Assembly: GCF_900104335.1 (NCBI RefSeq)
Contig: NZ_FMXT01000001.1
Location: 248,001-312,000, forward strand
Source: Pseudobutyrivibrio sp. YE44
Lineage (GTDB): Bacteria; Bacillota; Clostridia; Lachnospirales; Lachnospiraceae
DNA: 64,000 nucleotides
Direction of reading: 5' to 3'
The notes beneath the pieces were generated by a model. It was not told where the DNA came from. It worked only from the letters and a program-made list of their open reading frames with translations, and did not search any database. Position 1 is the first letter of the stretch. Each line of letters opens with the position of its first letter. The position numbers and the translations under genes were made by a program. Shown here one piece after another: positions 25,387 through 34,211 of this stretch.

Positions 25387-26181
25387 ATGATCACTATTAT
25401 TCAACAAGTAATTGCAGGGTTAATCACTACGGGAATTTTGGGAGTTCTCTATATGAGAATGATAAAAAGGGAAAAAAGTGGGCAGATTGGTATTCCTCAA
25501 GCTTTGTTCCCAATTATTCTTGGCATTGTATCTGAAATAGTTTCGTCAAGATTAGTTATTTTTGTGATGATTAGTTTGGGGCAGGAAGGATCTGCTAAGT
25601 TTAATGAATTGCCAATAGTTGCAAGACAGTTTCTGTCACCATTTTTATTTGCAGCATTTCCAGAAGAGTTTTTCAAGTTAATAATGGTAATCATAACTCT
25701 GTGCGTATTTAGGAAGAAAGTAAAAAATGTATATGAATATATATTGATAGGCGCAGCGGTAGGAATAGGATTTTCTATAGCAGAAGATTACAGTTATGCA
25801 TCTGAATTGGCAAGTGTTTTCATAAGACTCCCAATGCTTCCAGGTCACATGGCAATGGATATGCTTATGGGTGAATTCTTAGGTATAGCTATGTACAACA
25901 AGAAAAATAATGCTGGTCCTGTAGCAATATTTAATATATTTGCATTAGTTGTTCCAGTTATTATTCATACATTATATGACGCTGGCTCAACTGGTAATTT
26001 CATGGTATTTGAAGGAGCAGCAAACGGAAATAATGTGATGGTTACAATTGGTAGTGTGTATGCATTGGTTGTAATAGTCGGATTTATTGTTTTTTCATTC
26101 CGTATGATAATCAGATTTAAAAAGAATGGCGATAAATTTGACAATATGATGATTAACAAAGTGGAACAATATGATTGCTAA
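25387..26181 (+). CDS. PrsW-family glutamic intramembrane protease
   Basis: 264 residues with about eight membrane helices. PrsW motifs are seen: FPEEFFKL (~91-98), GFSIAEDYSYA (~128-139), PGHMAMDMLMGEF (~151-163) and HTLYDAG (~194-200). PrsW cleaves anti-sigma factors in Bacillus, and relatives occur in peptide-sensing operons. A strong AGGAGG site precedes it. The next gene overlaps its end region within the same operon. Confidence 0.8.
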   Translation: MITIIQQVIAGLITTGILGVLYMRMIKREKSGQIGIPQALFPIILGIVSEIVSSRLVIFVMISLGQEGSAKFNELPIVARQFLSPFLFAAFPEEFFKLIMVIITLCVFRKKVKNVYEYILIGAAVGIGFSIAEDYSYASELASVFIRLPMLPGHMAMDMLMGEFLGIAMYNKKNNAGPVAIFNIFALVVPVIIHTLYDAGSTGNFMVFEGAANGNNVMVTIGSVYALVVIVGFIVFSFRMIIRFKKNGDKFDNMMINKVEQYDC

Positions 26182-26197
26182 TAGTAGGAGACTATTT

Positions 26198-27913
26198 ATG
26201 GGCAGAGTCTTTCGTAAAAAAATTCCTGTTTTATTAGTGGTTATAACTCTAATAGCCGGTACGATTTTATGCGCTTGTGGAAATTCTTCTAAAGAAACTA
26301 TAAGAAGTGCTGAGGTACCAATGTATTTTTACTCTATTGATCAGCAAGACAGTATTAACCTATATTTTACTGATGATAGTTTGGATATACCATACCTAGA
26401 TATAGATACTGTAGAGGAGTTGATTGAAAGAGTTTATCATGAAAATAATGAAGACAATGGTTATTCACTGGATGTGGAAAAAAGTGGCTCTTTAGTTACA
26501 TTCACTCGTGATAATCAGTATTATATGGAGATTGATTTCGATAAGGATACATTTAGCTTTAAGGACTTCGACGCTTTCTTTGTACCATCCTGGTCAAAAA
26601 CTATAATGGACGTTTTGTCACCGGATGGTGTCTTTGATGGCTTTATTATTTCAGAGGATAGCTCTTATAGTCGCTATGGTTCAGAAGTGCTTATCGACTT
26701 GAAAAAATACGGAATCGACTTAGTCGCTGATGGAGGAAATTATTATATACCTTTGCAGACTGTAAGCGATATTATTTTAGCCTTACCTTGTTACGTTTTA
26801 CTGTTATACAATGAAAAATCTGTCTTCGTATATGAGTATGGTTCGGAGACAGGGAAGGATTTGTTGAAAAAATGGTATGAGGCTGAACCTGTTCAAGAGA
26901 AAAGTGAAGCTCTTTCAGAATTCAGTTATAACGAATTATGCATGGTAATGGACTATTATTATGGTTTAAAGGAATATCACGGAATAGATTCATTTGATAA
27001 GTTTTTTTCAGATGTTGCTCTTAAAGATGCATTGAAGAGCCAGGATTCTGCTGCAGGTGCTAATGCGCTGAGTGTTTTTTTAGATCTTTATATTGATGAT
27101 AGTCATAGTGGTTATACTTTAAATTCATGGCGACTTGGAATGGACGCAGAAGTCGAAAGTAAATATGGACATTCTGTTTTAAGCATGTATGAATCAAGTA
27201 TGAAATATTATCAGGCTAGAATGGAATATTTTCCAGAGAAAGTGCCAGGTTATCAGGAGGTTGGAAATACTGCATATATAACATTTGATAGTTTTATGAC
27301 TAAAGATAAAGATGTGGACTACTACAAAGAACCTCCAACAGCAGATACGGAGGATACTATCGGACTGTTTTTATATGCATATTCTCAGATAACCAGGGAC
27401 AATAGCCCAATTGAAAATGTGGTCTTTGATGTTAGCTTAAATGGTGGTGGGGATACGGTTACAGCCAGCTATATTATCAGTCTTATATTGGGGGAAGGCA
27501 CTTTGTGTATTCATGATACGTTAACAGGGGCCTATGCAAATGAGTCCTTTAGGGCAGATGCTAATTTAGATGGACAGTTTGACGAAAAGGATTCCTTACT
27601 GGATTACAATTTGTATTGTCTTACATCACCTTCAAGTTTTTCCTGTGGAAATTTAATGCCAAGTGTACTTAAATCCTCTGGCATGGTAAGGATTATTGGA
27701 GAACAGAGTGGCGGCGGTGCATGTGTAGTTATGCCACTTTCAACTGCTGACGGAACAATTCTTCAAATTTCTGGTCCAAATCGGTTAAGCTATATGAAAA
27801 ATGGCTCTATATATGATATTGATAAGGGAATAGAACCTGATTATATAATTGATAAACCAGAGCATTTTTATGATAGGGCAAAGCTGACAGATTATATAAA
27901 TAGTCTTTATTAA
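26198..27913 (+). CDS. S41-family peptidase lipoprotein
   Basis: 571 residues from the ATG at 26198 (TAGGAG 8 nt upstream). The signal peptide ends in the lipobox ILCAC, so it is lipid-anchored outside. The C-terminal half is an S41 (tail-specific/tricorn-like) protease: NVVFDVSLNGGGDTVTA (~407-423), the serine region TSPSSFSCGN (~478-487) and GEQSGGGACVV (~500-510). There is no obvious PDZ domain. It sits after the intramembrane proteases, so the operon couples an extracytoplasmic protease with membrane ones. The substrate is unknown. Confidence 0.75.
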   Translation: MGRVFRKKIPVLLVVITLIAGTILCACGNSSKETIRSAEVPMYFYSIDQQDSINLYFTDDSLDIPYLDIDTVEELIERVYHENNEDNGYSLDVEKSGSLVTFTRDNQYYMEIDFDKDTFSFKDFDAFFVPSWSKTIMDVLSPDGVFDGFIISEDSSYSRYGSEVLIDLKKYGIDLVADGGNYYIPLQTVSDIILALPCYVLLLYNEKSVFVYEYGSETGKDLLKKWYEAEPVQEKSEALSEFSYNELCMVMDYYYGLKEYHGIDSFDKFFSDVALKDALKSQDSAAGANALSVFLDLYIDDSHSGYTLNSWRLGMDAEVESKYGHSVLSMYESSMKYYQARMEYFPEKVPGYQEVGNTAYITFDSFMTKDKDVDYYKEPPTADTEDTIGLFLYAYSQITRDNSPIENVVFDVSLNGGGDTVTASYIISLILGEGTLCIHDTLTGAYANESFRADANLDGQFDEKDSLLDYNLYCLTSPSSFSCGNLMPSVLKSSGMVRIIGEQSGGGACVVMPLSTADGTILQISGPNRLSYMKNGSIYDIDKGIEPDYIIDKPEHFYDRAKLTDYINSLY

Positions 27914-27930
27914 TTCTTAGGAGAAAGTAT

Positions 27931-28284
27931 ATGTTAAAGCGATATATTGATTTTCTGAAGAGGTCACCAATTATTACTGCGGCTATCTGTATAATTTATG
28001 TGGTTATTTGTTTTAAATCAATTAAAACCGACACAAATTTCCAGTTTTTCATAGTAAGAACTATGCTTTGTGGTGCAGTGTGTTTTTTCTTGTATCAGAT
28101 AACCGGAGATAGGGCTTTGACCAATTGTGACAATTCCACGGGCTATGTGCTCAAATATTCCCTAGGATTCCTTATTATGGCTGCATTATTTGGAGGCATT
28201 TTAATTATTGCCCATATAGAGGAAAAAACACCATTAGTAGCCAACCCTTTAAAGGAAATAATCATAGTATTTCTCATGTCCTAA
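27931..28284 (+). pseudogene. Truncated membrane protein, possibly a CPBP N-terminus
   Basis: 117 residues with three hydrophobic helices and no catalytic motif. The tail KEIIIVFLMS ends exactly where homology to the integrase gene begins (GTCCTAA at 28278). A third CPBP protease that lost its catalytic half when the integrase remnant was joined is the simplest reading, but the N-terminus alone cannot prove the family. Confidence 0.45.
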
Positions 28285-28588
28285 ATGTGAGCTGGCTTTA
28301 AAAAAGCAATTTATTCTAAGAAATAATATTATGTCACGACGTAGTATTAAACCAATTGAAGGTTTTGAGAATCTTCTATTTATATCAAGATATGGTAGAC
28401 CGCTTTGTGACCAGACTATTATTGATGCTATTGATAGAATAGTAGCGGAAATTAATGGATGTAGGGATGAAGCAGTAATAGCACTAAATGATTATTATTT
28501 TGATATTGAGCAGCAGAATGAAGTATTTATTGAGGATAACTTTAAAAATGCAGTTATAGATAGTAGAAAGATAGTTTCATTTGTATAA
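28278..28588 (+). pseudogene. Integrase remnant lacking the catalytic core
   Basis: Homologous to the end of the intact integrase (20365-20846) in the same orientation: LLFxSRYGRPLCDQTIIDxIDRIV is shared. Relative to that copy, 168 bp (56 codons) are missing in frame between GGATGAAGC (20552) and GGATGAGGC (20720). The loss removes the catalytic His-x-x-Arg, His and Tyr. The 5' half of the gene is absent. Confidence 0.85.
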
Positions 28589-28696
28589 AATACAAAAATG
28601 AAACTCATGTAAATTTAATAGTTAATTTGAACAAATACCCTGATATTATATCAGGGCTTTTGTTTACAGAAAAATATATTGAGAAAGGTTATAATA

Positions 28697-28752
28697 AATG
28701 GTGTCACGACATGAAAAGTTGTGCACTGAAAATGGTGTCAAAATGGTGTCAA
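28697..28752. repeat. AATGGTGTCAA repeats, second set
   Basis: Three copies at 28697 (last base changed), 28731 and 28742, with the same spacing as the set at 20848-20903. Confidence 0.7.
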
Positions 28753-28880
28753 CACGTAAATAGAGTGCCCGGAAACGTTGATTTTGCGGGACTTTTGAAA
28801 AATATTGGGAGTTCTACTATGTCTATCAGGCAACTCCTTATGAGTGGAATAAGATTAGTGAGAAATAAAAGGGATTATGA
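28753..28880. other. Candidate attachment-site region (copy 2)
   Basis: Contains CCTTATGAGTGGAATAA (28836-28852), identical to 20986-21002, and the in-frame tail YVYQATPYEWNKI followed by a stop. It marks the right border of the second element, 100-150 nt before what looks like core genome. Confidence 0.5.
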
Positions 28881-28913
28881 CTGTTGTGAAATTTGCAACA
28901 GTTCAAATAAAAA

Positions 28914-28962
28914 CAGACCAGCGAATCTGGGTATATATCACATACCCAGATTACTGGTCTAT
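28914..28962 (-). terminator. Bidirectional terminator of the alcohol dehydrogenase gene
   Basis: A nested hairpin: GACCAG / CTGGTC outside and AATCTGGGTAT / ATACCCAGATT inside. On the minus strand it is followed by TGTTTTTATTT. Confidence 0.8.
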
Positions 28963-28982
28963 TGTTTAGCCCTTAAATAGGT

Positions 28983-30200
28983 TTAGAAATCCACCTCAGT
29001 ATCGAAGTAGCAGCACTTGAGAAGTTCTTCCATTTCTTCCTGGCTAGGCTGTCTTGGGTTTGAGCCGGTGCAAGCGTCAAGGATTGCGTTGGCTGCGATT
29101 TCAGGAAGTCTCTGAAGGAATACGTCCTCAGGTACGAAGCCCTGCTCAGCAGGAAGACCATCAGCACCGTAGTGGTTGATGCTGTGAGGAATGTTCAGGT
29201 CGTCGTTCATCTGACGTAAGTATGCGATGAGAAGCTCAACCTTCTCGTCGTCATTTGTGCCCCCAAGGTGCATGTAGTCAGCGATGACACCGTAACGCTG
29301 TTTTGCAACTGGGTCCTTTGCATTGAAAGCAATAACCTTTGGAAGATACATTGCGTTTGCGGCACCGTGGATGATGTGCGCGCCTAAGTCTGCAAAGGCT
29401 GCACCAGTCTTGTGAGCCATTGAGTGAACGATACCAAGAAGAGCATTAGAGAAGGCCATACCAGCTAAGCACTGTGCGTCGTGCATTGCATCTCTGGCGT
29501 CCATATCTTCGTTGTAAGACTTAACCAGCTTGTCCATGATCATTTCGATAGCATGGATAGCAAGAGGATCTGTATAAGCGCAATTTGCTGTAGATACATA
29601 AGCCTCGATGGCATGAGTCATTGCATCCATACCGGTGTGAGCAACAAGCTTCTTTGGCATTGTGTGAGCCAATTCTGGATCAACGATAGCCACGTCAGGT
29701 GTAATTTCAAAATCTGCGATTGGGTATTTGATACCTTTTTGATAATCAGTAATGATTGAGAAGGCAGTAACCTCTGTTGCAGTTCCTGAAGTAGAAGAGA
29801 TAGCACAGAATTTTGCCTTTGTACGAAGTTTTGGAAGACCGAAAACCTTGCACATATCCTGGAAGGTTGTGTCAGGGTATTCGTATTTAATCCACATAGC
29901 CTTGGCTGCATCTATAGGTGAACCACCGCCGATTGCAACAATCCAATCAGGCTGGAACTTTTGCATTGCCTCAGCACCTTTCATAACAGTTTCAACAGAT
30001 GGATCAGGCTCAATCCCCTCGAAGAGCTCAATCTCCATGCCAGCTTCCTTTAAGTAGTCCTCAACTTTCTGTAAAAATCCACCCCTTTTCATGGAACCAC
30101 CGCCAGTACAGATGAGTGCGCGCTTTCCCTTGAAAGTCTTTAAAGCTTCGAGAGCCCCCTTTCCATGATAGATGTCTCTGGGCAACGTAAATCTTGCCAT
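28983..30200 (-). CDS. Iron-containing alcohol dehydrogenase
   Basis: 405 residues, full length for group III (iron-dependent) dehydrogenases. The N-terminal dinucleotide fold shows CTGGGSMKRGG (~32-42) and AIGGGSPIDAAKAMW (~89-103). Metal ligands fit DAMTHAIEAY (~196-205) and HSMAHKTGAAF (~260-270) with HGAANAMYLP beyond. The enzyme reduces aldehydes (butanol/ethanol type) with NAD(P)H in fermentation. A strong AAGGAGG site precedes it and it is a single-gene unit. Substrate and cofactor preference cannot be read. Confidence 0.9.
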   Translation of the reverse strand: MARFTLPRDIYHGKGALEALKTFKGKRALICTGGGSMKRGGFLQKVEDYLKEAGMEIELFEGIEPDPSVETVMKGAEAMQKFQPDWIVAIGGGSPIDAAKAMWIKYEYPDTTFQDMCKVFGLPKLRTKAKFCAISSTSGTATEVTAFSIITDYQKGIKYPIADFEITPDVAIVDPELAHTMPKKLVAHTGMDAMTHAIEAYVSTANCAYTDPLAIHAIEMIMDKLVKSYNEDMDARDAMHDAQCLAGMAFSNALLGIVHSMAHKTGAAFADLGAHIIHGAANAMYLPKVIAFNAKDPVAKQRYGVIADYMHLGGTNDDEKVELLIAYLRQMNDDLNIPHSINHYGADGLPAEQGFVPEDVFLQRLPEIAANAILDACTGSNPRQPSQEEMEELLKCCYFDTEVDF

Positions 30201-30285
30201 AGTAAAATACCTCCTTTTTAGTAATAAATATCACGTTAATCCATATTATACTAGAAATGAGGTATAATATCATTCGGTACATTTA

Positions 30286-30314
30286 ACGATTTGGACACTG
30301 CTGTGTTGTACTAT
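30286..30314 (+). promoter_or_regulatory. ACGAT...GGACAC-N10-TACTAT promoter-like box
   Basis: ACGAT at 30286, GGACAC (variant of AGTCAC) at 30293 and TACTAT at 30309, 10 nt apart as in the related boxes. It lies 24 nt before the lipoprotein start. GGACAC also pairs with GTGTCC at 30315. Confidence 0.45.
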
Positions 30315-30337
30315 GTGTCCATGAGGTAGGAGATTAT

Positions 30338-31390
30338 ATGAAAAAGAAATTAACAGTTTTAACTTTGATATTGGCCCTTTTCCTTTGTAGCTGCGGCTAT
30401 TCTGCTGGTGATTTCGTCACCATGAAAAAGTACAAGGTTCAAGGAAGTGACAATGCGAAAAACTACATAAAAGAAAAGTATGGCTTCGAGGCGGAAGTGG
30501 TGGATGTGGACAATGAATATCCTATGGGAGGCCCAATCCCAGATCTTACCCCTATGCCTACTGGCTTTGTCACCGTCAAGATGAAGTATCAGGGGAAAGA
30601 GTTTAATGTAGAAATAGCCGGAAACAGCAAAAACACAGACGGGAAGGATGATTATCAAAAAGAGGAAATTCTTAGCTTTCTAGAGGAATATATCATTGAT
30701 GCATACCCTACAGTGGATGGTGTGTCCTTCCCTAGTTTGGAGGATGAGGATACTCTTTTTGGCCCATATTTAACAGGGGACAACTTCTTTGATTATATTG
30801 ATGAAGAGGATTACAAGAGCCATATAGTTCTGAAGCTTTTCAACAAGGATGTAAAGGAGTTTCCTATAGATCAGTTCCGTTTAGACTTTCCTTGTGATTC
30901 ATTGTCTGTCATTAATTACAAGGATAAGAGCAAGATGCCAAATCCTGATAGAATGGGATACTTTAGCGCTTATGAGGCGGCTGGGGTTTTGCCATATATC
31001 AGCCAGTACCTTTACTATGAGAAGAACAGTGTAGAGGATTATGAACCGGAGTATTTTGAGGTCTTTTCTGCTTCCTATGACGGTCTGATAGTCTGTGTTC
31101 TTCAAGATGAGCCAATTACCATAGAAAAGCTTGCTGATGCTGAAATGCCAAATTCAGAGGTAAGGCACGTTGCCTCCTATCATCTTAGGACTAATGCAGA
31201 TAGGGCATTTGTATACATTCCAAAAGATGTAGCTAGTAAGGATGAAGACATCCTGGTGAGGAATGATGGTTATGATGTTAACACCGATGTGAATGATGAG
31301 TATGTATATTTTGATGATATAGGGATTGTTGATGATTCGGATGGATATACAACTTCCTTTGACTTTAATATATTTGCCAAGAAAAAGTAG
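30338..31390 (+). CDS. Uncharacterised lipoprotein
   Basis: 350 residues. The signal peptide MKKKLTVLTLILALFLCSC ends in a lipobox, so it is lipid-anchored. The mature part is acidic and mixed alpha/beta with no known motif. It stands alone between a recurrent promoter-like box and a perfect terminator, facing away from the alcohol dehydrogenase. Function unknown. Confidence 0.8.
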   Translation: MKKKLTVLTLILALFLCSCGYSAGDFVTMKKYKVQGSDNAKNYIKEKYGFEAEVVDVDNEYPMGGPIPDLTPMPTGFVTVKMKYQGKEFNVEIAGNSKNTDGKDDYQKEEILSFLEEYIIDAYPTVDGVSFPSLEDEDTLFGPYLTGDNFFDYIDEEDYKSHIVLKLFNKDVKEFPIDQFRLDFPCDSLSVINYKDKSKMPNPDRMGYFSAYEAAGVLPYISQYLYYEKNSVEDYEPEYFEVFSASYDGLIVCVLQDEPITIEKLADAEMPNSEVRHVASYHLRTNADRAFVYIPKDVASKDEDILVRNDGYDVNTDVNDEYVYFDDIGIVDDSDGYTTSFDFNIFAKKK

Positions 31391-31397
31391 AGAATGA

Positions 31398-31425
31398 AAA
31401 AAGTCGTCCAGATGGACGACTTTTT
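31398..31425. terminator. Bidirectional terminator
   Basis: AAAAAGTCGTCC / GGACGACTTTTT with a 4-nt loop between the converging lipoprotein and Rpn-type genes; both strands end in T5. Confidence 0.9.
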
Positions 31426-31443
31426 GCGTATTATCAAATCATG

Positions 31444-32247
31444 CTACTTGTTCTTATCTTCAAGAGCCTTTTGAAGCTCCTGGATTATTCTATCTTTCTC
31501 AGCCAACTCAGTATCCTTCTCAGCCAACTCATTATCCTTCTCAGCTAGCTTATTTTTATAATAATTATGGAAATCATTTTGAGATTTATAAAAATCCTCA
31601 CGGGCCTCACACTGAAGGCGGATTTTCTCTTCTTCAGTCAGTGAATACACTGTGTTTGCAGCTTGCTCAACAATAGGTTTTTCTTTTGCTAACATATGGA
31701 TTTCCTCCCATGAAGTTGCAGAGAAAAGCTTGGCCCAGTAAACAAGTCCATTGGCTGTATCCTCTGCTGTAGCATTATCTATCTGAGTTAAGTCTAGCAC
31801 GCTTAGGTGGAGTTTGTCACTATAAATATAGTGATCTTTTACATCCATCATTTTGTATGTGGAAAAGAAAGATGGATGGTCTTTGAATAATGTGAAATTC
31901 AAAAGACCTATCTGGTAGGATCCTTTAGCTTGAGCAAAGTCTTCACTATGATTTAGCTTATCAAAGTTTCTACATAGGTAAGATAAAGAGCGTTCAACCC
32001 AATTATGTTGGTTGATTACCTGAAGTTCAATGTTAATAACAGATCCGTTGTCAATTTTCACATTGATATCGAGCAAGAATTCCTTGCTATCTATAGAGTC
32101 ACCCAACATTATAGGATTTGTTATTATTGCAGATTTGATTGCGCCGTCTGGTAAATAGAGCAGGTTTTGAATCAGCTCTTTAAGAACTTCGTTATTCTCT
32201 TGAAGAAGAGCTCTGAAGAGGTAATCGTTGTGCATTGGGACTGCCAA
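31444..32247 (-). CDS. Rpn-family PD-(D/E)XK nuclease (putative transposase)
   Basis: 267 residues. The N-terminal ~200 residues match the Rpn/'putative transposase' family: DYLFRALLQE, then the nuclease core EFLLDINVKIDNGSVINIELQV (~56-77; D...E-x-Q). Family members are DNA endonucleases that stimulate RecA-independent recombination, and some act in phage defence. The C-terminus is a coiled coil built from seven-residue repeats (AEKDNEL / AEKDTEL / AEKDRII) encoded by near-identical 21-bp DNA repeats. The start is TTG at 32247 or ATG at 32235; the ribosome site does not decide. Confidence 0.8.
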   Translation of the reverse strand: MAVPMHNDYLFRALLQENNEVLKELIQNLLYLPDGAIKSAIITNPIMLGDSIDSKEFLLDINVKIDNGSVINIELQVINQHNWVERSLSYLCRNFDKLNHSEDFAQAKGSYQIGLLNFTLFKDHPSFFSTYKMMDVKDHYIYSDKLHLSVLDLTQIDNATAEDTANGLVYWAKLFSATSWEEIHMLAKEKPIVEQAANTVYSLTEEEKIRLQCEAREDFYKSQNDFHNYYKNKLAEKDNELAEKDTELAEKDRIIQELQKALEDKNK

Positions 32248-32515
32248 TGCTCCAGTTTGAGGAAGATATTATTGAACAATAATAAGAAAACAAAAAACGA
32301 CAGCGTTATAATAACATGGATAAAATGAAAACGCAACACGAATATAATGATATAAAATTGCACTATTTATAGTAATAAGGGTGCAATATTTGCACCTGCT
32401 AATTTATAAAAAGTGCAAATATAGCCCATAATTTTTTTGTAATTATGTGAGATGAGAGGGGGAGGTGATTCCTAATCCCCAGAAAAAGTAGATTTTGTGA
32501 ACCAGCATTTATTTA

Positions 32516-32544
32516 ACGATTTAGTCACAGCCATGGGGTAATAT
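32516..32544 (+). promoter_or_regulatory. ACGAT-AGTCAC-N10-TAATAT promoter-like box
   Basis: ACGAT at 32516, AGTCAC at 32523 and TAATAT at 32539 (10 nt apart), 20 nt before the next start. The first 12 bases match the box at 30286 exactly. Confidence 0.5.
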
Positions 32545-32563
32545 GTGTACATGGGGGTGAGCT

Positions 32564-32761
32564 ATGGATACAATGGTAAAGGTAAAGGATGATAACGCAG
32601 CTGCACAGGAGTACTATGATTTGTACGTAACAATACGGCAGGCTCTTCGTGAAGGGAAGATGGAGATTAGCGATGCCGATGCTTATCTGGCGTACAAGGA
32701 GTTGTTGCTTACCAAGACTGCGAAGAAACTGGCACAGGAAATGATTAAGCATATTAAATAA
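32564..32761 (+). CDS. Small helical protein (65 aa)
   Basis: It begins MDTMVKVKDDNAAAQEYYDLY and is almost wholly helical and charged, ending KKLAQEMIKHIK. GGGGGTGA precedes the start, and a terminator follows. No domain is recognised. The gene is a single unit under one of the recurrent promoter-like boxes. Confidence 0.55.
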   Translation: MDTMVKVKDDNAAAQEYYDLYVTIRQALREGKMEISDADAYLAYKELLLTKTAKKLAQEMIKHIK

Positions 32762-32780
32762 TTTAATAGGGGAAGCATAT

Positions 32781-32814
32781 GGCACCTAATCGGAAAGGTT
32801 AGGTGCTATTTTTA
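32781..32814 (+). terminator. Rho-independent terminator
   Basis: A 9-bp stem (GCACCTAAT / GTTAGGTGC) is followed by TATTTTTA. Confidence 0.8.
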
Positions 32815-32840
32815 TGTTTTTAAGGCCCTTCTAATGCTGT

Positions 32841-32870
32841 ACGATTAATAGTCACCATCCTGAGTATACT
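32841..32870 (+). promoter_or_regulatory. ACGAT-AGTCAC-N9-TATACT promoter-like box
   Basis: ACGAT at 32841, AGTCAC at 32850 and TATACT at 32865. Spacing is 9 nt rather than 10. It lies 45 nt before the Cys-rich small gene. Confidence 0.45.
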
Positions 32871-32914
32871 CATAATTAGAAAGGGAGCCCCATAGGAGGT
32901 TAGGGAGAAACACT

Positions 32915-33031
32915 ATGAGAAGATTCATATTTTGGCTACAGAAAAAGAAGAGGATTGAAAAGAGGTCTTGCGGCCAGTGTTGTTTGAGGTGTCCTTATTA
33001 CAAGGAATGTGTTAAGGATGGGGAGTTTTAG
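32915..33031 (+). CDS. 38-aa Cys-rich peptide
   Basis: The ATG follows TAGGGAG. A basic N-terminus (MRRFIFWLQKKKRIEKRS) precedes CGQCCLRCPYYKEC, five cysteines in 14 residues that could bind a metal or iron-sulfur cluster. A terminator follows 15 nt later, so it is a complete small transcription unit. Not seen in a named family. Confidence 0.5.
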   Translation: MRRFIFWLQKKKRIEKRSCGQCCLRCPYYKECVKDGEF

Positions 33032-33045
33032 AATGTAATTAAATA

Positions 33046-33085
33046 AGCGGTTCTCAGTTTTTTAGCTGAGAATCGCTTTTTTTTT
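33046..33085 (+). terminator. Rho-independent terminator
   Basis: A 12-bp stem (AGCGGTTCTCAG / CTGAGAATCGCT) is followed by nine T. Confidence 0.9.
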
Positions 33086-33334
33086 TAATAAATTGATTTT
33101 TTACTCATATTAAAAGTAGAAAAAAAACAAGAGAAATACAAAATTTGTGCACGTATTTTTGATTTTTGGGACATATAAATATTAAGGGACTATTCAATAG
33201 ATGTTTATGGAGGGTGGTGATATTTATTTTGTTACGTTTAAAAGGTGGATAATCGAAATGCGACATTATAGTAGATGTGTAGTAAAATAGAACAATATCT
33301 CAGCATATAAAATACACTGGAGGTTTCATAATAA
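33086..33334. other. AT-rich intergenic stretch
   Basis: Nothing beyond AT-rich DNA with scattered TATA-like sequences and the GGAGG site of the following gene. Confidence 0.5.
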
Positions 33335-34102
33335 ATGAAAAAGATAATAAATAGTTTTTTAGCTTACGTTGCACTTATTTTGGCTATATTTACCATGGGC
33401 GTGGTTATGGTAACAACTAAGAGCATGTTCATTAAGGTGTTGTTTGCATATATGGCTATTGCTCTTATTTTCACAGTTATAGCTGTGGTAACTAGAAGCA
33501 AGGGTGTTGAACATATTCTGCGTTTTATAGTTACTCCATTGGCAATAATAATGGTTTTTTATAAGTTTATAGCGAGGAAAATTCATGCTGATTCTACATC
33601 AAGAGTGGATGACACAATAAATCTGATTGCGTTTGAGCTGATTACTTTTTTAGCAATAGCAGGATTAATACATAACAGAATAGATTTGTTTATTGATTTT
33701 GTTATGCCAAAAATAAGCTGGCTGATTGAGGATAAGGATGCATTATCAATAGGACTTTTAATGGTATTGGTGCACTCAATAAATATTACTGTTTATAGTG
33801 TTTATATGTTTTTTGTAAGAAGTAGCCTTAAGAAGCAAGGAGAGACTGAAAAATCAAAGTATCATTATATTGATGTTTTTTATAGTAGCCAGTCAAAAAA
33901 GATTGCCTTAATTGAACTTGTGATATTTTTCTTTGTAGTTGCATTTAAACCAAGTGGTTTAGGTGTTGAGATGAATTCTGATGCGCAAAGTTCTGCACTG
34001 AATTTGGTTACATTTATAACGTTGATAATTTTGATAAAAGATAGCTTCAGAAAATGGAATGACGAAGTCAAAAAGGCTTTGGAAGAAAAAATAAATAGAT
34101 GA
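33335..34102 (+). CDS. Multi-spanning membrane protein of unknown function
   Basis: 255 residues with about seven hydrophobic helices, the first as an uncleaved signal-like segment (LAYVALILAIFTMGVVMVT). A short basic cytoplasmic tail ends it. There is no catalytic or transport motif I recognise. It precedes the DUF2075 defence-type operon by 109 nt with no terminator between, so co-transcription is possible but unproven. Confidence 0.7.
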   Translation: MKKIINSFLAYVALILAIFTMGVVMVTTKSMFIKVLFAYMAIALIFTVIAVVTRSKGVEHILRFIVTPLAIIMVFYKFIARKIHADSTSRVDDTINLIAFELITFLAIAGLIHNRIDLFIDFVMPKISWLIEDKDALSIGLLMVLVHSINITVYSVYMFFVRSSLKKQGETEKSKYHYIDVFYSSQSKKIALIELVIFFFVVAFKPSGLGVEMNSDAQSSALNLVTFITLIILIKDSFRKWNDEVKKALEEKINR

Positions 34103-34211
34103 CATAAATGGTATTTGGCATAAAGCGTAAGTTTTCTATTGTTCTATACGTTGGTACCATGAAAATGTTATAATTAGAAAACATAGATGTGTACTTATGG
34201 GGTGGTAAGTA

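Noticed and set aside
28627-28980. Plus-strand 117-aa frame after the integrase remnant
   Set aside because: It runs through the repeat and attachment region in a different frame from the conserved YEWNKI tail and has no ribosome site or recognisable sequence.
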